Shown here: positions 1 to 7,954 of the stretch, in pieces
How positions within the stretch are numbered: the stretch's first letter is position 1
Layout: every line of letters begins with the position of its first letter
NCBI GenBank assembly: GCA_030408505.1
Contig: JAUHQI010000004.1
Location: forward strand, 620,001 to 684,000
DNA length: 64,000 nt
Reading direction: 5' to 3'
Source: Candidatus Sacchlamyda saccharinae
Lineage (GTDB): Bacteria > Chlamydiota > Chlamydiia > Chlamydiales > Rhabdochlamydiaceae
Notes under the pieces: generated by a model
Databases searched by the model: none
What the model was told of the DNA's origin: nothing
Seen by the model: the letters and a program-made list of their open reading frames with translations, nothing else
Program-made: the position numbers and the translations under genes

Positions 1-333
1 TTTTCCATCCCGGATCTCTTCGGGCTGCAAGAGAAGAGCGCCTGATACGAGTGCAGGAAAGTAATGGACTTTTTTCTCGACTTTTCGATTTTCGCGATAG
101 TAGGAGTAGCGCTCTGTGATCGGCTCTTCTTGGAGAAGCTTTTCCACAACAAGACCGGTCTCTTCTTCCAGTTCTCGTTTTGCACTTTCTAGTGGTTGTT
201 CCCCTGCGTCGGCTTGCCCTTTCGGAAAGCCCCAGTGATTGCCATGCTTATGTAATATGATAAATACTGCCCATTCGCCATCTGTGTGACGAAGGGGTAT
301 GATGCCAAACGATTCTTCGTATGCGATTGCCAT
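1..333 (-). CDS. Nudix hydrolase, 3' end outside window
   Basis: This gene enters from the left edge, so only the first 111 codons are present. The translation contains a complete Nudix box (residues about 38-60): G-x5-E-x7-REL-E-EE-x-GL, read in the segment GQADAGEQ...RELEEETGL. That box binds the metal used to hydrolyse nucleoside diphosphates linked to another moiety. In Chlamydia a Nudix/Ap4A-hydrolase-type protein lies beside fabF, so a dinucleoside polyphosphate hydrolase is likely, but the substrate cannot be read from the sequence. The ATG at 333 lies 9 nt after the fabF stop, so the two genes are probably co-transcribed. Confidence 0.85.
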   Translation of the reverse strand, partial: MAIAYEESFGIIPLRHTDGEWAVFIILHKHGNHWGFPKGQADAGEQPLESAKRELEEETGLVVEKLLQEEPITERYSYYRENRKVEKKVHYFPALVSGALLLQPEEIRDGK

Positions 334-342
334 AGGCAGGTA

Positions 343-1599
343 TCATGGACGATATGGAGCAAAAAGTAAAGAGGAGTTGTGACCACCAAAACCAAAGGAA
401 TTGGAGAGAGCCACATCAATTTCAAATTCTTCGGCTTCTTTAACGATGTCGAGTCCTTCTGCTTCCTCGATGGTCTCATTGAGATTGATTGTGGGATGCA
501 GCTTCCCTTTTTGGATCTGCATAATCGTAGCAACAGCTTCAATCCCTGCAGCTGCACCAAGACAGTGTCCTGTCATGGATTTTGTAGCATTTACTTTGAT
601 GTTTTGCGCGTGGTCTTTAAACGCTTCTTTGATCGCAACGGCTTCTGCGATATCACCAACAGTTGTTGAGGTTGCATGGGCATTGACGTAGTTGACACGC
701 TCTTTTTCAATCCCTGCATCCTTGAGGGCGTTTTCGATGCTAAGGTGAACACCTTTTCCTTCTGGATGAGGATTGGTCATGTGGTAGGCATCGCAGGAAA
801 GAGCTCCACCAAGATATTCAGCTAAAATAGTCGCGCCTCTTGCTTCGGCGTGTTCCAAACTTTCTAAAACGAGAACGCCAGCACCTTCTCCCATTACAAA
901 ACCATCTCGTGTTTTATCAAATGGACGAGAGGCTGATTGTGGGTCGTCATTACGAGTAGATAGAGCTTTAATAGCAGCAAATCCGGCAAGCCCCATATGG
1001 CTAATCGCCGCTTCCGCGCCCCCGCAGACCATAAGGTCTGCTTCCCCTTTTCGGATATGCTCAGCTGCTGAATGGATTGCGTAGTTTGCTGTGGCACATG
1101 CTGTAGAAACGGAGTAGTTCGGCCCCATAAAGCCGGTGTCGATGGCGAGGAGTGCTCCCCCCATATTTGTAATGATATAAGGAATGAAAAATGGGGTAAG
1201 ACGTTTGTGACCGGTCTCGATAATCGATTGTGTTCCGCTATAAAGGGCGTTGAGTCCACCCATTCCAGAGCCTATGAGGACGCCACACTTGGTTTTATCG
1301 AGCTTCTCAAAAGCATCGCCAGTAAGGCCAGCGTTCTCTAGAGCCTGCTTACCAGACACCACTGTGTAAGCAATGAAAGGATCGACTCTTCTCGCCTGCT
1401 TTTTGTCCATATATTCGCCCACATCAAAGTTGCGAACAGAACCTGCAAACCGCGTTGGATACTCTTCAACGGGGAACTGATCGATGTCAGTGACACCGCT
1501 CTTTCCCTCAATTAAAGACTTATAAAATTTATTTAAATCGCTCCCGAAACAGGAGATCAGCCCCATTCCAGTGACTACAATACGTTTCTTTTTGTTCAT
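343..1599 (-). CDS. fabF: 3-oxoacyl-[acyl-carrier-protein] synthase II
   Basis: This 418-residue KAS II condenses malonyl-ACP with acyl-ACP in type II fatty acid elongation in the cytoplasm. It begins with the family-typical KRIVVTGMGLISCFG. It shows the active-site cysteine in VSTACATANYA and the two catalytic histidines in VNAHATST and MTGHCLGAAAG, plus a C-terminal GFGGHNSS motif. The length is normal for FabF (about 410-415). It lies 34 nt downstream of rsfS and just upstream of the Nudix gene on the same strand, the neighbourhood I recall from Chlamydia. No defect is visible. Confidence 0.96.
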   Translation of the reverse strand: MNKKKRIVVTGMGLISCFGSDLNKFYKSLIEGKSGVTDIDQFPVEEYPTRFAGSVRNFDVGEYMDKKQARRVDPFIAYTVVSGKQALENAGLTGDAFEKLDKTKCGVLIGSGMGGLNALYSGTQSIIETGHKRLTPFFIPYIITNMGGALLAIDTGFMGPNYSVSTACATANYAIHSAAEHIRKGEADLMVCGGAEAAISHMGLAGFAAIKALSTRNDDPQSASRPFDKTRDGFVMGEGAGVLVLESLEHAEARGATILAEYLGGALSCDAYHMTNPHPEGKGVHLSIENALKDAGIEKERVNYVNAHATSTTVGDIAEAVAIKEAFKDHAQNIKVNATKSMTGHCLGAAAGIEAVATIMQIQKGKLHPTINLNETIEEAEGLDIVKEAEEFEIDVALSNSFGFGGHNSSLLFAPYRP

Positions 1600-1633
1600 A
1601 ATGCATCTATTTTACTAGATTTTTGCAAAGAGG

Positions 1634-1987
1634 TCAATTATCAACTTTTAAGTTTAATTCGAGAATTTTTCCATCACGGAACATCTCTTCTAGCTGATAT
1701 TTATCTCTAAGACCTGGCATGAAGATATGAATCATGTAGTCGAGATAGTCGATAACGACCCAGTCTCCTGATTCTAGCCCATCGACATAGATAGGCCTTT
1801 CACCTTGATTCTTAAGGACATCGATCACATCTTTTGCGATAGCAACCACATGACGGTCCACATTCCCTTCAGCAATGAGGACGTAGTCTGTTAGGCTAGA
1901 AACATCTTTGACATCGAGGGCTAGGATATTGATCCCTTTCTTATCAAAAATTGTTTGAGCAGCTAATTCAACGTTTTCTTTAGGCAT
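1634..1987 (-). CDS. rsfS: Ribosomal silencing factor RsfS
   Basis: A 117-residue protein of the RsfS/YbeB/iojap family. It binds ribosomal protein uL14 on the large subunit and blocks subunit joining when translation is down-regulated. Family features include LDVKDVSSLTDYVLIAEG near the N terminus, the RHVVAIAKDV helix and the conserved GDWVVIDYLDYMIHIF strand. The length is typical (105-120). The ATG at 1987 lies 6 nt after the nadD stop; nadD-rsfS adjacency is common in bacteria and supports co-transcription. Confidence 0.95.
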   Translation of the reverse strand: MPKENVELAAQTIFDKKGINILALDVKDVSSLTDYVLIAEGNVDRHVVAIAKDVIDVLKNQGERPIYVDGLESGDWVVIDYLDYMIHIFMPGLRDKYQLEEMFRDGKILELNLKVDN

Positions 1988-1993
1988 AGATGG

Positions 1994-2590
1994 CTAGTAT
2001 AGACTGTGCTGATGTATGTAGTCGAGAACTTTGGCAGGAATCCACTGGCCACAATACTTTTTTTGGTGGAGAAGCTCCCTAAGCTCAGTAGAGCTGATAT
2101 CCATTGAAGGGATGGAGGTGCGCCCCTGTTGGATCTTGTTATCAAGTTCTGGAGGGAGCGCTGGCTCTACAGCGCCTGGGCGGCCCCCTACGAGGGGTGG
2201 CGCAATCGTAAAGAGCGCATCGATCTCTTTCCACTGAGGGAGTCCAGGCAAAATATCTTCTCCAAGGATCAAATAAAACTCCGCGTTGCCATATTTTTCT
2301 TTTAAAAATTTGATCGTATCAATCGTATACGAGGGGCCCTCCCTCTCAAGCTCAATGTCCAACAGGGTGAAAGCGGGGATATCTTCAATTGCAAGCTCCA
2401 CCATCTCCTTCCTCGCTTTTTTTGGAGCAGAAGGTGGACTCCCCTTTTTCTCGGGTGAGAAGTTTGCTGGTGAGAAAAATACTTGATCGAGATTGTGGGC
2501 TTCTTTGATCTGGAGAGCTAGGTTCAAGTGGCCAAAATGGATAGGATCAAAAGTACCTCCAAAAAAGCCTATTTTTCGACCCGAGGGCAC
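1994..2590 (-). CDS. nadD: Nicotinate-nucleotide adenylyltransferase
   Basis: A 198-residue enzyme that transfers AMP from ATP to nicotinate mononucleotide, giving deamido-NAD in NAD biosynthesis. It carries the nucleotidyltransferase signature GGTFDPIHFGHLNLAL at residues about 11-26 and the ISST-E-LR motif near the C terminus (DISSTELRELL). The start is GTG at 2590, which shares its G with the TAG stop of the upstream HAD gene (1-nt overlap), suggesting translational coupling. It is followed 6 nt later by rsfS. Confidence 0.95.
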   Translation of the reverse strand: MPSGRKIGFFGGTFDPIHFGHLNLALQIKEAHNLDQVFFSPANFSPEKKGSPPSAPKKARKEMVELAIEDIPAFTLLDIELEREGPSYTIDTIKFLKEKYGNAEFYLILGEDILPGLPQWKEIDALFTIAPPLVGGRPGAVEPALPPELDNKIQQGRTSIPSMDISSTELRELLHQKKYCGQWIPAKVLDYIHQHSLY

Positions 2591-3231
2591 TAGATGATTC
2601 TCCAGTCGTTTTTGACCGAAATGGCACGGAGTTTTTTGTCTGGATTCACTGCAATCGGATTACCTGCAGCTTCTAAAAACTCTAGGTCGAGAACACTATC
2701 CGAGTAGGAGGTGATCTGCTCTAAGAAGATGTCCATTTTCTTTGCCATGGCTTGCAAAAGCTTTGCTTTATCTTTTCCTTCCAAAATGCTTTTAATCTTC
2801 TGAAAGCAGTTGTTTTCATCGGTCGCATATTCGGTTGCATGGTAGGAATTGACTCCGAGAACTTTCGCAAAGCGCTTTACTAGAAAGCTAGGAGCATTCG
2901 AGAGAATCATTGTGTAGTGACCAAGTTGCTGAGCTCTTCTAAGACGCATCACAGCGGGCATGTACAGGGCTTCTTCAATGTATTCATGAACAAACTTATC
3001 GACGTATTTTTCTAGCATCTCTAGAGGCTTTCCGCGTAAGAGCTTTTCGAATACACTTTCATGCAGATCAGCTAAACTCATTCCAAAGAACTTGTGTCTT
3101 AAGGAATAAAGAATGGAGTGGACAACAGTTGAAAAAGGGATGGCTCCATTCTGATACAAATACTTACAGAAGGAAGCACTACTGTTTCCCTGAATCAATG
3201 TGTAATCTAAATCAAATGCAGAAATTTCCAA
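2590..3231 (-). CDS. HAD-family hydrolase, SerB-like subclass IB
   Basis: A 213-residue haloacid-dehalogenase-type phosphatase. Motif I is FDLDYTLIQGNS at residues 6-17, with the nucleophilic Asp followed two residues on by the acid/base Asp. Motif II is the Ser of ILSNAP, and motif IV is seen in SDSVLDLEF. The helical cap between motifs I and II fits subclass IB (phosphoserine phosphatase and related enzymes). The substrate is not identifiable. Its stop overlaps the GTG of nadD by one base, and 4 nt separate it from the upstream coiled-coil gene, so it is part of the same operon. Confidence 0.85.
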   Translation of the reverse strand: MEISAFDLDYTLIQGNSSASFCKYLYQNGAIPFSTVVHSILYSLRHKFFGMSLADLHESVFEKLLRGKPLEMLEKYVDKFVHEYIEEALYMPAVMRLRRAQQLGHYTMILSNAPSFLVKRFAKVLGVNSYHATEYATDENNCFQKIKSILEGKDKAKLLQAMAKKMDIFLEQITSYSDSVLDLEFLEAAGNPIAVNPDKKLRAISVKNDWRII

Positions 3232-3235
3232 CGCT

Positions 3236-4735
3236 CTATTCCTCTAGATCAAAGAGTTTTTCCTCTATCTCTTCAATCATGGTTTCAATGGCATCAAATC
3301 TTTGTCTTTCGCTTGATGCAAGTTCTTGAGTCAGCATGGATTCTTCCATACTCAGTGCTGAGCCTCCGAGCGTCTTCCGATAGAGCTCCAGACTCGCCTT
3401 TACTTTTCTTTTTGCTTTATGCCGATCATCCAATAGACTATGCAAAGACGAGGAGATCTCTTCGGCATTTTCCTCTTCGAGGAGAGCTCTCCATTTCTTT
3501 TCTTGGATGTGATCAAAGAGGCTTTCTAGCCGACTTTGCAGCATAGCCTTCTCCACACCTTCAGCACCTAGCGTCTTTTCTTCTTTTACGAGAGCTTCCC
3601 ATTTTTCGACAAGTGCATCTAGATTGAGCAGATCTGCTTGATTGAGCACCTCTTGGAGATGGTCGAGAAGCTGGCTACGGGCCTTCATCTGTTTTTCACG
3701 TTTTTCAGCAGCTGCTTTCTCACGTTCTTCTCTTTCTTTCTGCTCTTTTTCTTCGAGGGGCTGTTTGAGTTCTGCAAGCTCTTTTTTCAGGAGTTTTACC
3801 TCATCTCGACCAAGTTCAAGATCTCTCATCTCTTTAAGTAGAGCCTCGATTTTTTCAAGGGTATCCCCTTCTTTTACAAGCTCTTGGATCTTAAGTTGCA
3901 TCTTATCGAAGTTCTCTTTGAAAACTCCTCTTTTTTCAGCTCTCTCTTGGTTCTTTTCTTTTTCTTGTTCTTTCACCTGGTCCCAACACTCTGAGAGTTT
4001 GTTTCGCATTTGGGTAAAAGAAGCTGATGTTAGGGTCAATACTTTTGCAAAATTCTGCAACGCTTTGATCTCTTCTTTTCTCTGAAAAAGGGGCCCTGAG
4101 CCTTCGCTCTCTACAAATTGAGTCACATCTTCAGCAAAAGAGGTCGCGATTTCCCCCATGAGTTCTTTTCGTCTTGGAAAAATGAGATCGCCTGCACTGC
4201 TTAAACGTTGAAATAGTTCATTTTTCTGCTTGATACGTAGGGGCACATGGATCAGTTCTTTTCTCAGAGCTGTTAGCCTCCCTGCAAACGAACTTAAAAG
4301 GTTCAATTCCTTCTGCAGGCGGTTGTACGTTTCTGCACGAGAGCCAAGAAGCTTTGGGACTTCAATGGGGTCCATCTCTCCAATCAGCAACTCTTTCTTC
4401 TCAAGTTCTTCCTCTAAGGAAACGATCGCTAGGTCTATCTGCTCTTTGGCAAACGAAGACTGCTCATCAAGCACTTCTTTTAACCGGCGATTCTCATCTG
4501 AAAGCTCAATATATTCAGTCCAAAATACTGTCCGGCTGCGGGGAGATATTTTTTCTTTGAAAAGGTCCAAACAAAGCCGTTTTGCCTGCCAAAAATCGCG
4601 AAAAGAGGGTGTCTTTTCTTGAGAAAGGGTTTGGCGCATGAACTCAAGGCAAAGACGAATCTTCTCCTCAACTTTTTTCTTACCATCCACTTCCTGGATA
4701 AACTGCTGATAGGGTGTTATTTCTGTTTTTTCCAT
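3236..4735 (-). CDS. Long coiled-coil protein, function unknown
   Basis: I do not recognise a catalytic domain in this 499-residue protein. It is very rich in Glu, Lys, Leu and Gln with heptad-like spacing over most of its length, including a highly charged stretch near residues 325-345, so it should form extended coiled coils. There is no signal peptide or membrane segment. It sits between miaA and the HAD gene. A similar-size hypothetical protein occupies about this place in Chlamydia as I recall, so it may be a conserved chlamydial structural or scaffolding protein. That role is inference from position only. Confidence 0.75.
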   Translation of the reverse strand: MEKTEITPYQQFIQEVDGKKKVEEKIRLCLEFMRQTLSQEKTPSFRDFWQAKRLCLDLFKEKISPRSRTVFWTEYIELSDENRRLKEVLDEQSSFAKEQIDLAIVSLEEELEKKELLIGEMDPIEVPKLLGSRAETYNRLQKELNLLSSFAGRLTALRKELIHVPLRIKQKNELFQRLSSAGDLIFPRRKELMGEIATSFAEDVTQFVESEGSGPLFQRKEEIKALQNFAKVLTLTSASFTQMRNKLSECWDQVKEQEKEKNQERAEKRGVFKENFDKMQLKIQELVKEGDTLEKIEALLKEMRDLELGRDEVKLLKKELAELKQPLEEKEQKEREEREKAAAEKREKQMKARSQLLDHLQEVLNQADLLNLDALVEKWEALVKEEKTLGAEGVEKAMLQSRLESLFDHIQEKKWRALLEEENAEEISSSLHSLLDDRHKAKRKVKASLELYRKTLGGSALSMEESMLTQELASSERQRFDAIETMIEEIEEKLFDLEE

Positions 4736-4766
4736 GGCCTTAGAGCTCCATTTTATCCCACTGAAG

Positions 4767-5792
4767 CTAAAAGCTCAACTCATAATCTTGGCAGATCGTC
4801 TCCACCGATTTCTCTAGGGGGACGTTTTGGATGCTCAGCCATCTGAAAAGGGGCTCTTTTTTAAACCACGTAAACTGCCTTTTGGCGTACCTACGTGACG
4901 CTCGTTTGAACGCCGAAACAAACACTTCGAAATCGTCTGGACTCCCCTCTCCGGCTAAGAAATCCAGACACTGCCTATAGCCTATAGCCTGTGAAGCAGA
5001 GCTATTTTTTCGAAGGCCTTTCTTTTCCAGCTCACGCACCTCTTCGATGAATCCTTTAGAGATCATTTCATCACAGCGCATTTCAATATGTGGATAAAGA
5101 ACAGCTTTTTCCGCATAGAGAAACCAGCATCTAAAGTCGTAAGGGATATCTTCACTTTCCATCTTAGGAAAATCAGACACTTTTTTGTTTGTCAGCGAGA
5201 TAATCTCTAGTGCTCTGACAATCTTCTGCCTGTCGGCACCTGTGATGGTTTTGGCATAATCCGGGTCCACCCCTTTCAATTTCTCAAAAAGGGCATCGGT
5301 CCCCTGCTTCTCAATCTGATCTTCGATGTCTTTGCGCACCTCTGGGACTGAAGGAGGCCCTGCTGGTGGGCCATAGATAAGGGCGTGAATGTAAAACCCT
5401 GTCCCCCCAACAACGATCGGAACTCCCCCTTTCATCAGCACTTCTTTAATGGCCTTGTGAGCTTCTTTGTAAAAATCCATCACATTGAAGCTCTCTTCCA
5501 AATTGCGTATATCAATGAGATGGTGAGGCGCGATCTTGCGCTCTTCTTCTGTCACCTTTGCTGTGCCGATGTCCATACCACGATACACTTGCATCGAATC
5601 GGCCGAAATAATCTCTCCTCCGATAGCCTGCGCAACGGCAAGAGAAAGCTTTGTTTTCCCTACAGCTGTTGGCCCTGAAATGACGATCACTTTGGGTTTT
5701 TTGTTCTGATTGGGAGTTTTCTGTTTTAACGGAAGAGGTATTTTAGAGAGGAGCTTTTCCAGCTCCTGCTGCTCAGAAGTTGTTGGATTCAT
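4767..5792 (-). CDS. miaA: tRNA dimethylallyltransferase
   Basis: This 341-residue MiaA transfers a dimethylallyl group to N6 of A37 in tRNAs that read codons starting with U. The P-loop GPTAVGKTKLSLA lies at residues about 39-51, followed by ISADSMQVYRGMDIGTAK, the family's substrate-binding and catalytic region. Also visible are VGGTGFYIHAL and the C-terminal RRYAKRQFTWFK tRNA-contacting helix. About 30 N-terminal residues precede the P-loop region, slightly more than usual. It overlaps the STAS gene by 4 nt (ATGA). Confidence 0.96.
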   Translation of the reverse strand: MNPTTSEQQELEKLLSKIPLPLKQKTPNQNKKPKVIVISGPTAVGKTKLSLAVAQAIGGEIISADSMQVYRGMDIGTAKVTEEERKIAPHHLIDIRNLEESFNVMDFYKEAHKAIKEVLMKGGVPIVVGGTGFYIHALIYGPPAGPPSVPEVRKDIEDQIEKQGTDALFEKLKGVDPDYAKTITGADRQKIVRALEIISLTNKKVSDFPKMESEDIPYDFRCWFLYAEKAVLYPHIEMRCDEMISKGFIEEVRELEKKGLRKNSSASQAIGYRQCLDFLAGEGSPDDFEVFVSAFKRASRRYAKRQFTWFKKEPLFRWLSIQNVPLEKSVETICQDYELSF

Positions 5793-6133
5793 GAAACGTG
5801 TTTGAGCGCTTCTTTTTTGGTGCTAAAGATTTTGAGAATTCTCTCAAAGCCGGCCATTTTAATGATTTCCATCACATCATCGGTCATTCCAAAAAAGGCG
5901 AGCTTTCCTTCTTTCGCTGCCATCTTTTTTGTCATCGAGAGAAAAAGTCGCATCCCAGCGCTACTCAAATAGTCGACGCCGCTGCAATCAATTGCCATTT
6001 TATCGGAAGCTTCTAAAAGGTTTGCAAGTTTTTTCTCCACAACCGGAGTGGTTGCAGCGTCAATGCGCCCATCCAGTGTGACCACATGGATATCACCTTC
6101 TAGCTCAGCAGTTATTTCAACACCAATGCCCAT
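5789..6133 (-). CDS. STAS-domain anti-sigma factor antagonist (RsbV/SpoIIAA type)
   Basis: A 114-residue single STAS domain. The phosphorylatable serine region appears as DCSGVDYLSSAGMRLFL (residues about 50-66), which matches the SpoIIAA/RsbV pattern in which a serine is phosphorylated by a partner anti-sigma kinase. Chlamydiae have an Rsb-like partner-switching system, and this is a likely RsbV member. No kinase or phosphatase partner lies in the window. The ATG at 6133 follows the khpA gene by 29 nt, and the stop overlaps miaA by 4 nt. Confidence 0.88.
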   Translation of the reverse strand: MGIGVEITAELEGDIHVVTLDGRIDAATTPVVEKKLANLLEASDKMAIDCSGVDYLSSAGMRLFLSMTKKMAAKEGKLAFFGMTDDVMEIIKMAGFERILKIFSTKKEALKHVS

Positions 6134-6162
6134 AATTCAACAACATAATGGTCGAGGCAATA

Positions 6163-6399
6163 TTAGTCCATAAGTTCGAGACGGACACGTTGGCCGAGAC
6201 GTGCGCCAACGGTCATTGCGATCGTGCGAAGAGAATTGATGATGCGTCCTTTTCGGCCCACAACTTTTGCTACGTCATCTGGAGAGACACGCACTTCAAT
6301 CATGGTTCCGTTTTCGCCTTCTACAATTTGAATGTCAACAGAGTCGGGCTCATCAACGAGGTTTTTTACGAGGTAGTCGAAGAATTCTTTCATGGTCAT
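6163..6399 (-). CDS. khpA: KH-domain RNA-binding protein
   Basis: A 78-residue single KH domain of the KhpA/YlqC type (UPF0109). The GxxG loop is GRKG within VAKVVGRKGRIINSL. Such proteins bind RNA, often with a partner KhpB, and influence cell-size and translation-related processes in Gram-positive bacteria; the role in chlamydiae is unknown. GTG at 6402 directly precedes ATG at 6399, and ATG is preferred. The gene diverges from the glycosyltransferase gene; choosing the TTG at 6473 for that gene removes an apparent overlap. Confidence 0.88.
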   Translation of the reverse strand: MTMKEFFDYLVKNLVDEPDSVDIQIVEGENGTMIEVRVSPDDVAKVVGRKGRIINSLRTIAMTVGARLGQRVRLELMD

Positions 6400-6472
6400 C
6401 ACTGTGGGTAAATGTTACACTCGGTGCAACAGTAGCATTTCACCTATTTTCGATTCTAGGAGAAAAAATTCT

Positions 6473-7510
6473 TTGACAATTGGTATTGAAACGAGCTGCC
6501 TTTCACAAACTGTCCGCGGGATCGGAGTCTACACCCTCACTCTCTTAGAGGCACTCAAGGACCAAAATATCCAGCGGTTTGATCACAGTCTTCCCTTTCG
6601 GATTCCTCTCGCTCAAAGCCTACTTGCCCTCTCCCGTTCATCCTGCTTTGAAAAAGTGGACCTCATCCACTTCCCCGATCCAAAGATCCTCTACGGCAAA
6701 AGACCCAAAGTCCCCATCGTCCTCACGATCCACGACGTCATGCCCATCCTCTTCCCCCACTTCTTCCCCAAGAAAAGCCGCATCCTTATGGAGCGCTTCC
6801 TCCCCAGATACCTGCGCGAGGCCGACGTCATCACCGTCCCCAGCCACCAGACCAAACTAGACCTGATCAATGTCTTCAACATCCCCACTGAAAAAGTCCA
6901 TGTCACCGGCCTAGCCCTTCTTCCCCAAAAGCGCATTATACAAGAACAAAAGGAGCCCTTCCTCCTTTACGTTGGCTCTTTCGAGCCGAGAAAAAACCTC
7001 CCCGGAATCCTTAAGGCTTTCGCCAAACTCAAACAACAAGGTTTTCCCCACAAACTCGTCCTCGCCGGCAAAGAAGAAAGGTCCAACCGCCTCCCCTACG
7101 AACTCATCGACAAGCTCCGACTGCGTCCCCATCTGCAGATCCTCGGCTACATCAGCCAAGACCAAAAAGCCTCGCTACTACAAAAGTGCGCCCTCCTCCT
7201 TTGGCCCTCCTTCTACGAAGGTTTTGGCATTCCCCTACTTGAAGCAATGGCCTCTGGAGCCCCCATCATCACCACAAAGGGCTCGGCCATGAAAGAAGTT
7301 GTCGGTGATGCTGCGCTCTTGATTGATCCCAATGACCCCGATGCAATGGCGCAAGCTGCTATGAGCATCCTCTCTTCTCCAGAACAAACAGACTTTCTGA
7401 TGAGAAGAGGCCTAGAGAGATACTCAAACTTTTCGCTATCGCATTTTCGTAATAGAATTCTTAAAATTTATTCTTCTTTTGCAAGGACATCGGTGAGCCA
7501 GTTGATATAG
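6473..7510 (+). CDS. Glycosyltransferase family 4 protein
   Basis: A 345-residue GT-B glycosyltransferase. The C-terminal domain shows FLLYVGSFEPRKNLPGILKA and the family-4 signature WPSFYEGFGIPLLEAMASGA, with the E-x7-E pair that contacts the sugar nucleotide. The N-terminal half has IHDVMPILFP and a helical region that could associate with membrane. The start chosen is TTG at 6473, because AGGAGA at 6458-6463 lies 9 nt upstream and the translation then begins at the conserved strand (TIGIETSCL). An in-frame ATG at 6392 would overlap khpA. The gene interrupts the otherwise minus-strand run and its end overlaps cutA by 43 nt. Donor and acceptor are unknown; envelope glycan synthesis is a guess. 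Confidence 0.85.
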   Translation: MTIGIETSCLSQTVRGIGVYTLTLLEALKDQNIQRFDHSLPFRIPLAQSLLALSRSSCFEKVDLIHFPDPKILYGKRPKVPIVLTIHDVMPILFPHFFPKKSRILMERFLPRYLREADVITVPSHQTKLDLINVFNIPTEKVHVTGLALLPQKRIIQEQKEPFLLYVGSFEPRKNLPGILKAFAKLKQQGFPHKLVLAGKEERSNRLPYELIDKLRLRPHLQILGYISQDQKASLLQKCALLLWPSFYEGFGIPLLEAMASGAPIITTKGSAMKEVVGDAALLIDPNDPDAMAQAAMSILSSPEQTDFLMRRGLERYSNFSLSHFRNRILKIYSSFARTSVSQLI

Positions 7511-7953
7511 TCGATGTTGGCGTCGGTGATGGGGATTTGAGAAACTTCTGGTACTTCGTAGGTGGCGTGCTCAACGATGTAGTCGCGCACTCTGGCAAAG
7601 TATTCTTCTTTGGTTTTGAAAAATACTTTCACTTCTTTATCCTCTTGTATCGCCCCTTCCCAAATGTAGAGCGATTCGACGTGGGGCAAAATATTTGCGC
7701 AAGCTACCCACTTTTTCTTTATACACATCGGGATTCAAGAATTGGGAATTTCACAAGGAGGCTCCTCAAATTTTTTAACAATGAAGAGTAGCCGTGTTCA
7801 AAGACACGGTACGATGAATTGGTGAAAAATATGAGAAAAAGCCGACGCAGTGAAAAACCAAGTCTTGAATCCCGATGTGTATACGAGCTCTTTGGCAATT
7901 TTCTTTGCTTCTTCTTTGCCTTCACAGGTCCATTGGATTTGGATATAAGCCAT
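7468..7953 (-). pseudogene. cutA: cutA (divalent-cation tolerance protein) split by a fold-back element
   Basis: The first 24 codons (ATG at 7953) read MAYIQIQWTCEG...AKELV, the CutA1 start. The remainder (from 7719 downward) reads KKKWVACANILPHVESLYI, which continues the family sequence exactly. Between them lie 162 nt: a 160-bp palindromic element plus a duplicated TA. Removing it restores ELV-KKKWVA and a 107-residue protein, the normal CutA length. Read through, the frame enters the element and stops at a TGA. An ATG at 7728 inside the element border could restart translation of an 86-residue protein lacking the first strand. The gene begins 1 nt after the ftsQ stop. Confidence 0.85.
7722..7881. 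mobile_element. TA-flanked fold-back element (MITE-like), copy 1, inside cutA
   Basis: The element is a 160-bp insertion with no transposase gene. Its ends are perfect inverted repeats of about 19 bp (TACACATCGGGATTCAAGA at 7722-7740 and its complement at 7863-7881), and the similarity continues imperfectly inward. It is flanked by duplicated TA (7720-7721 and 7882-7883), typical of IS630/Tc1-mariner-type insertion. The core holds a 7-bp hairpin (GCCGTGT near 7791 with ACACGGT) and AGGAGGCTCCT, both shared with the copies at 25928 and 59558. Confidence 0.85.
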
Positions 7954-7954
7954 C

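Noticed and set aside
3642-4085. Open frame of 147 codons on the plus strand inside the coiled-coil gene
   Set aside because: The Ser/Phe-rich translation is what the reverse complement of Lys/Glu-rich codons gives; it has no ribosome-binding site or domain.
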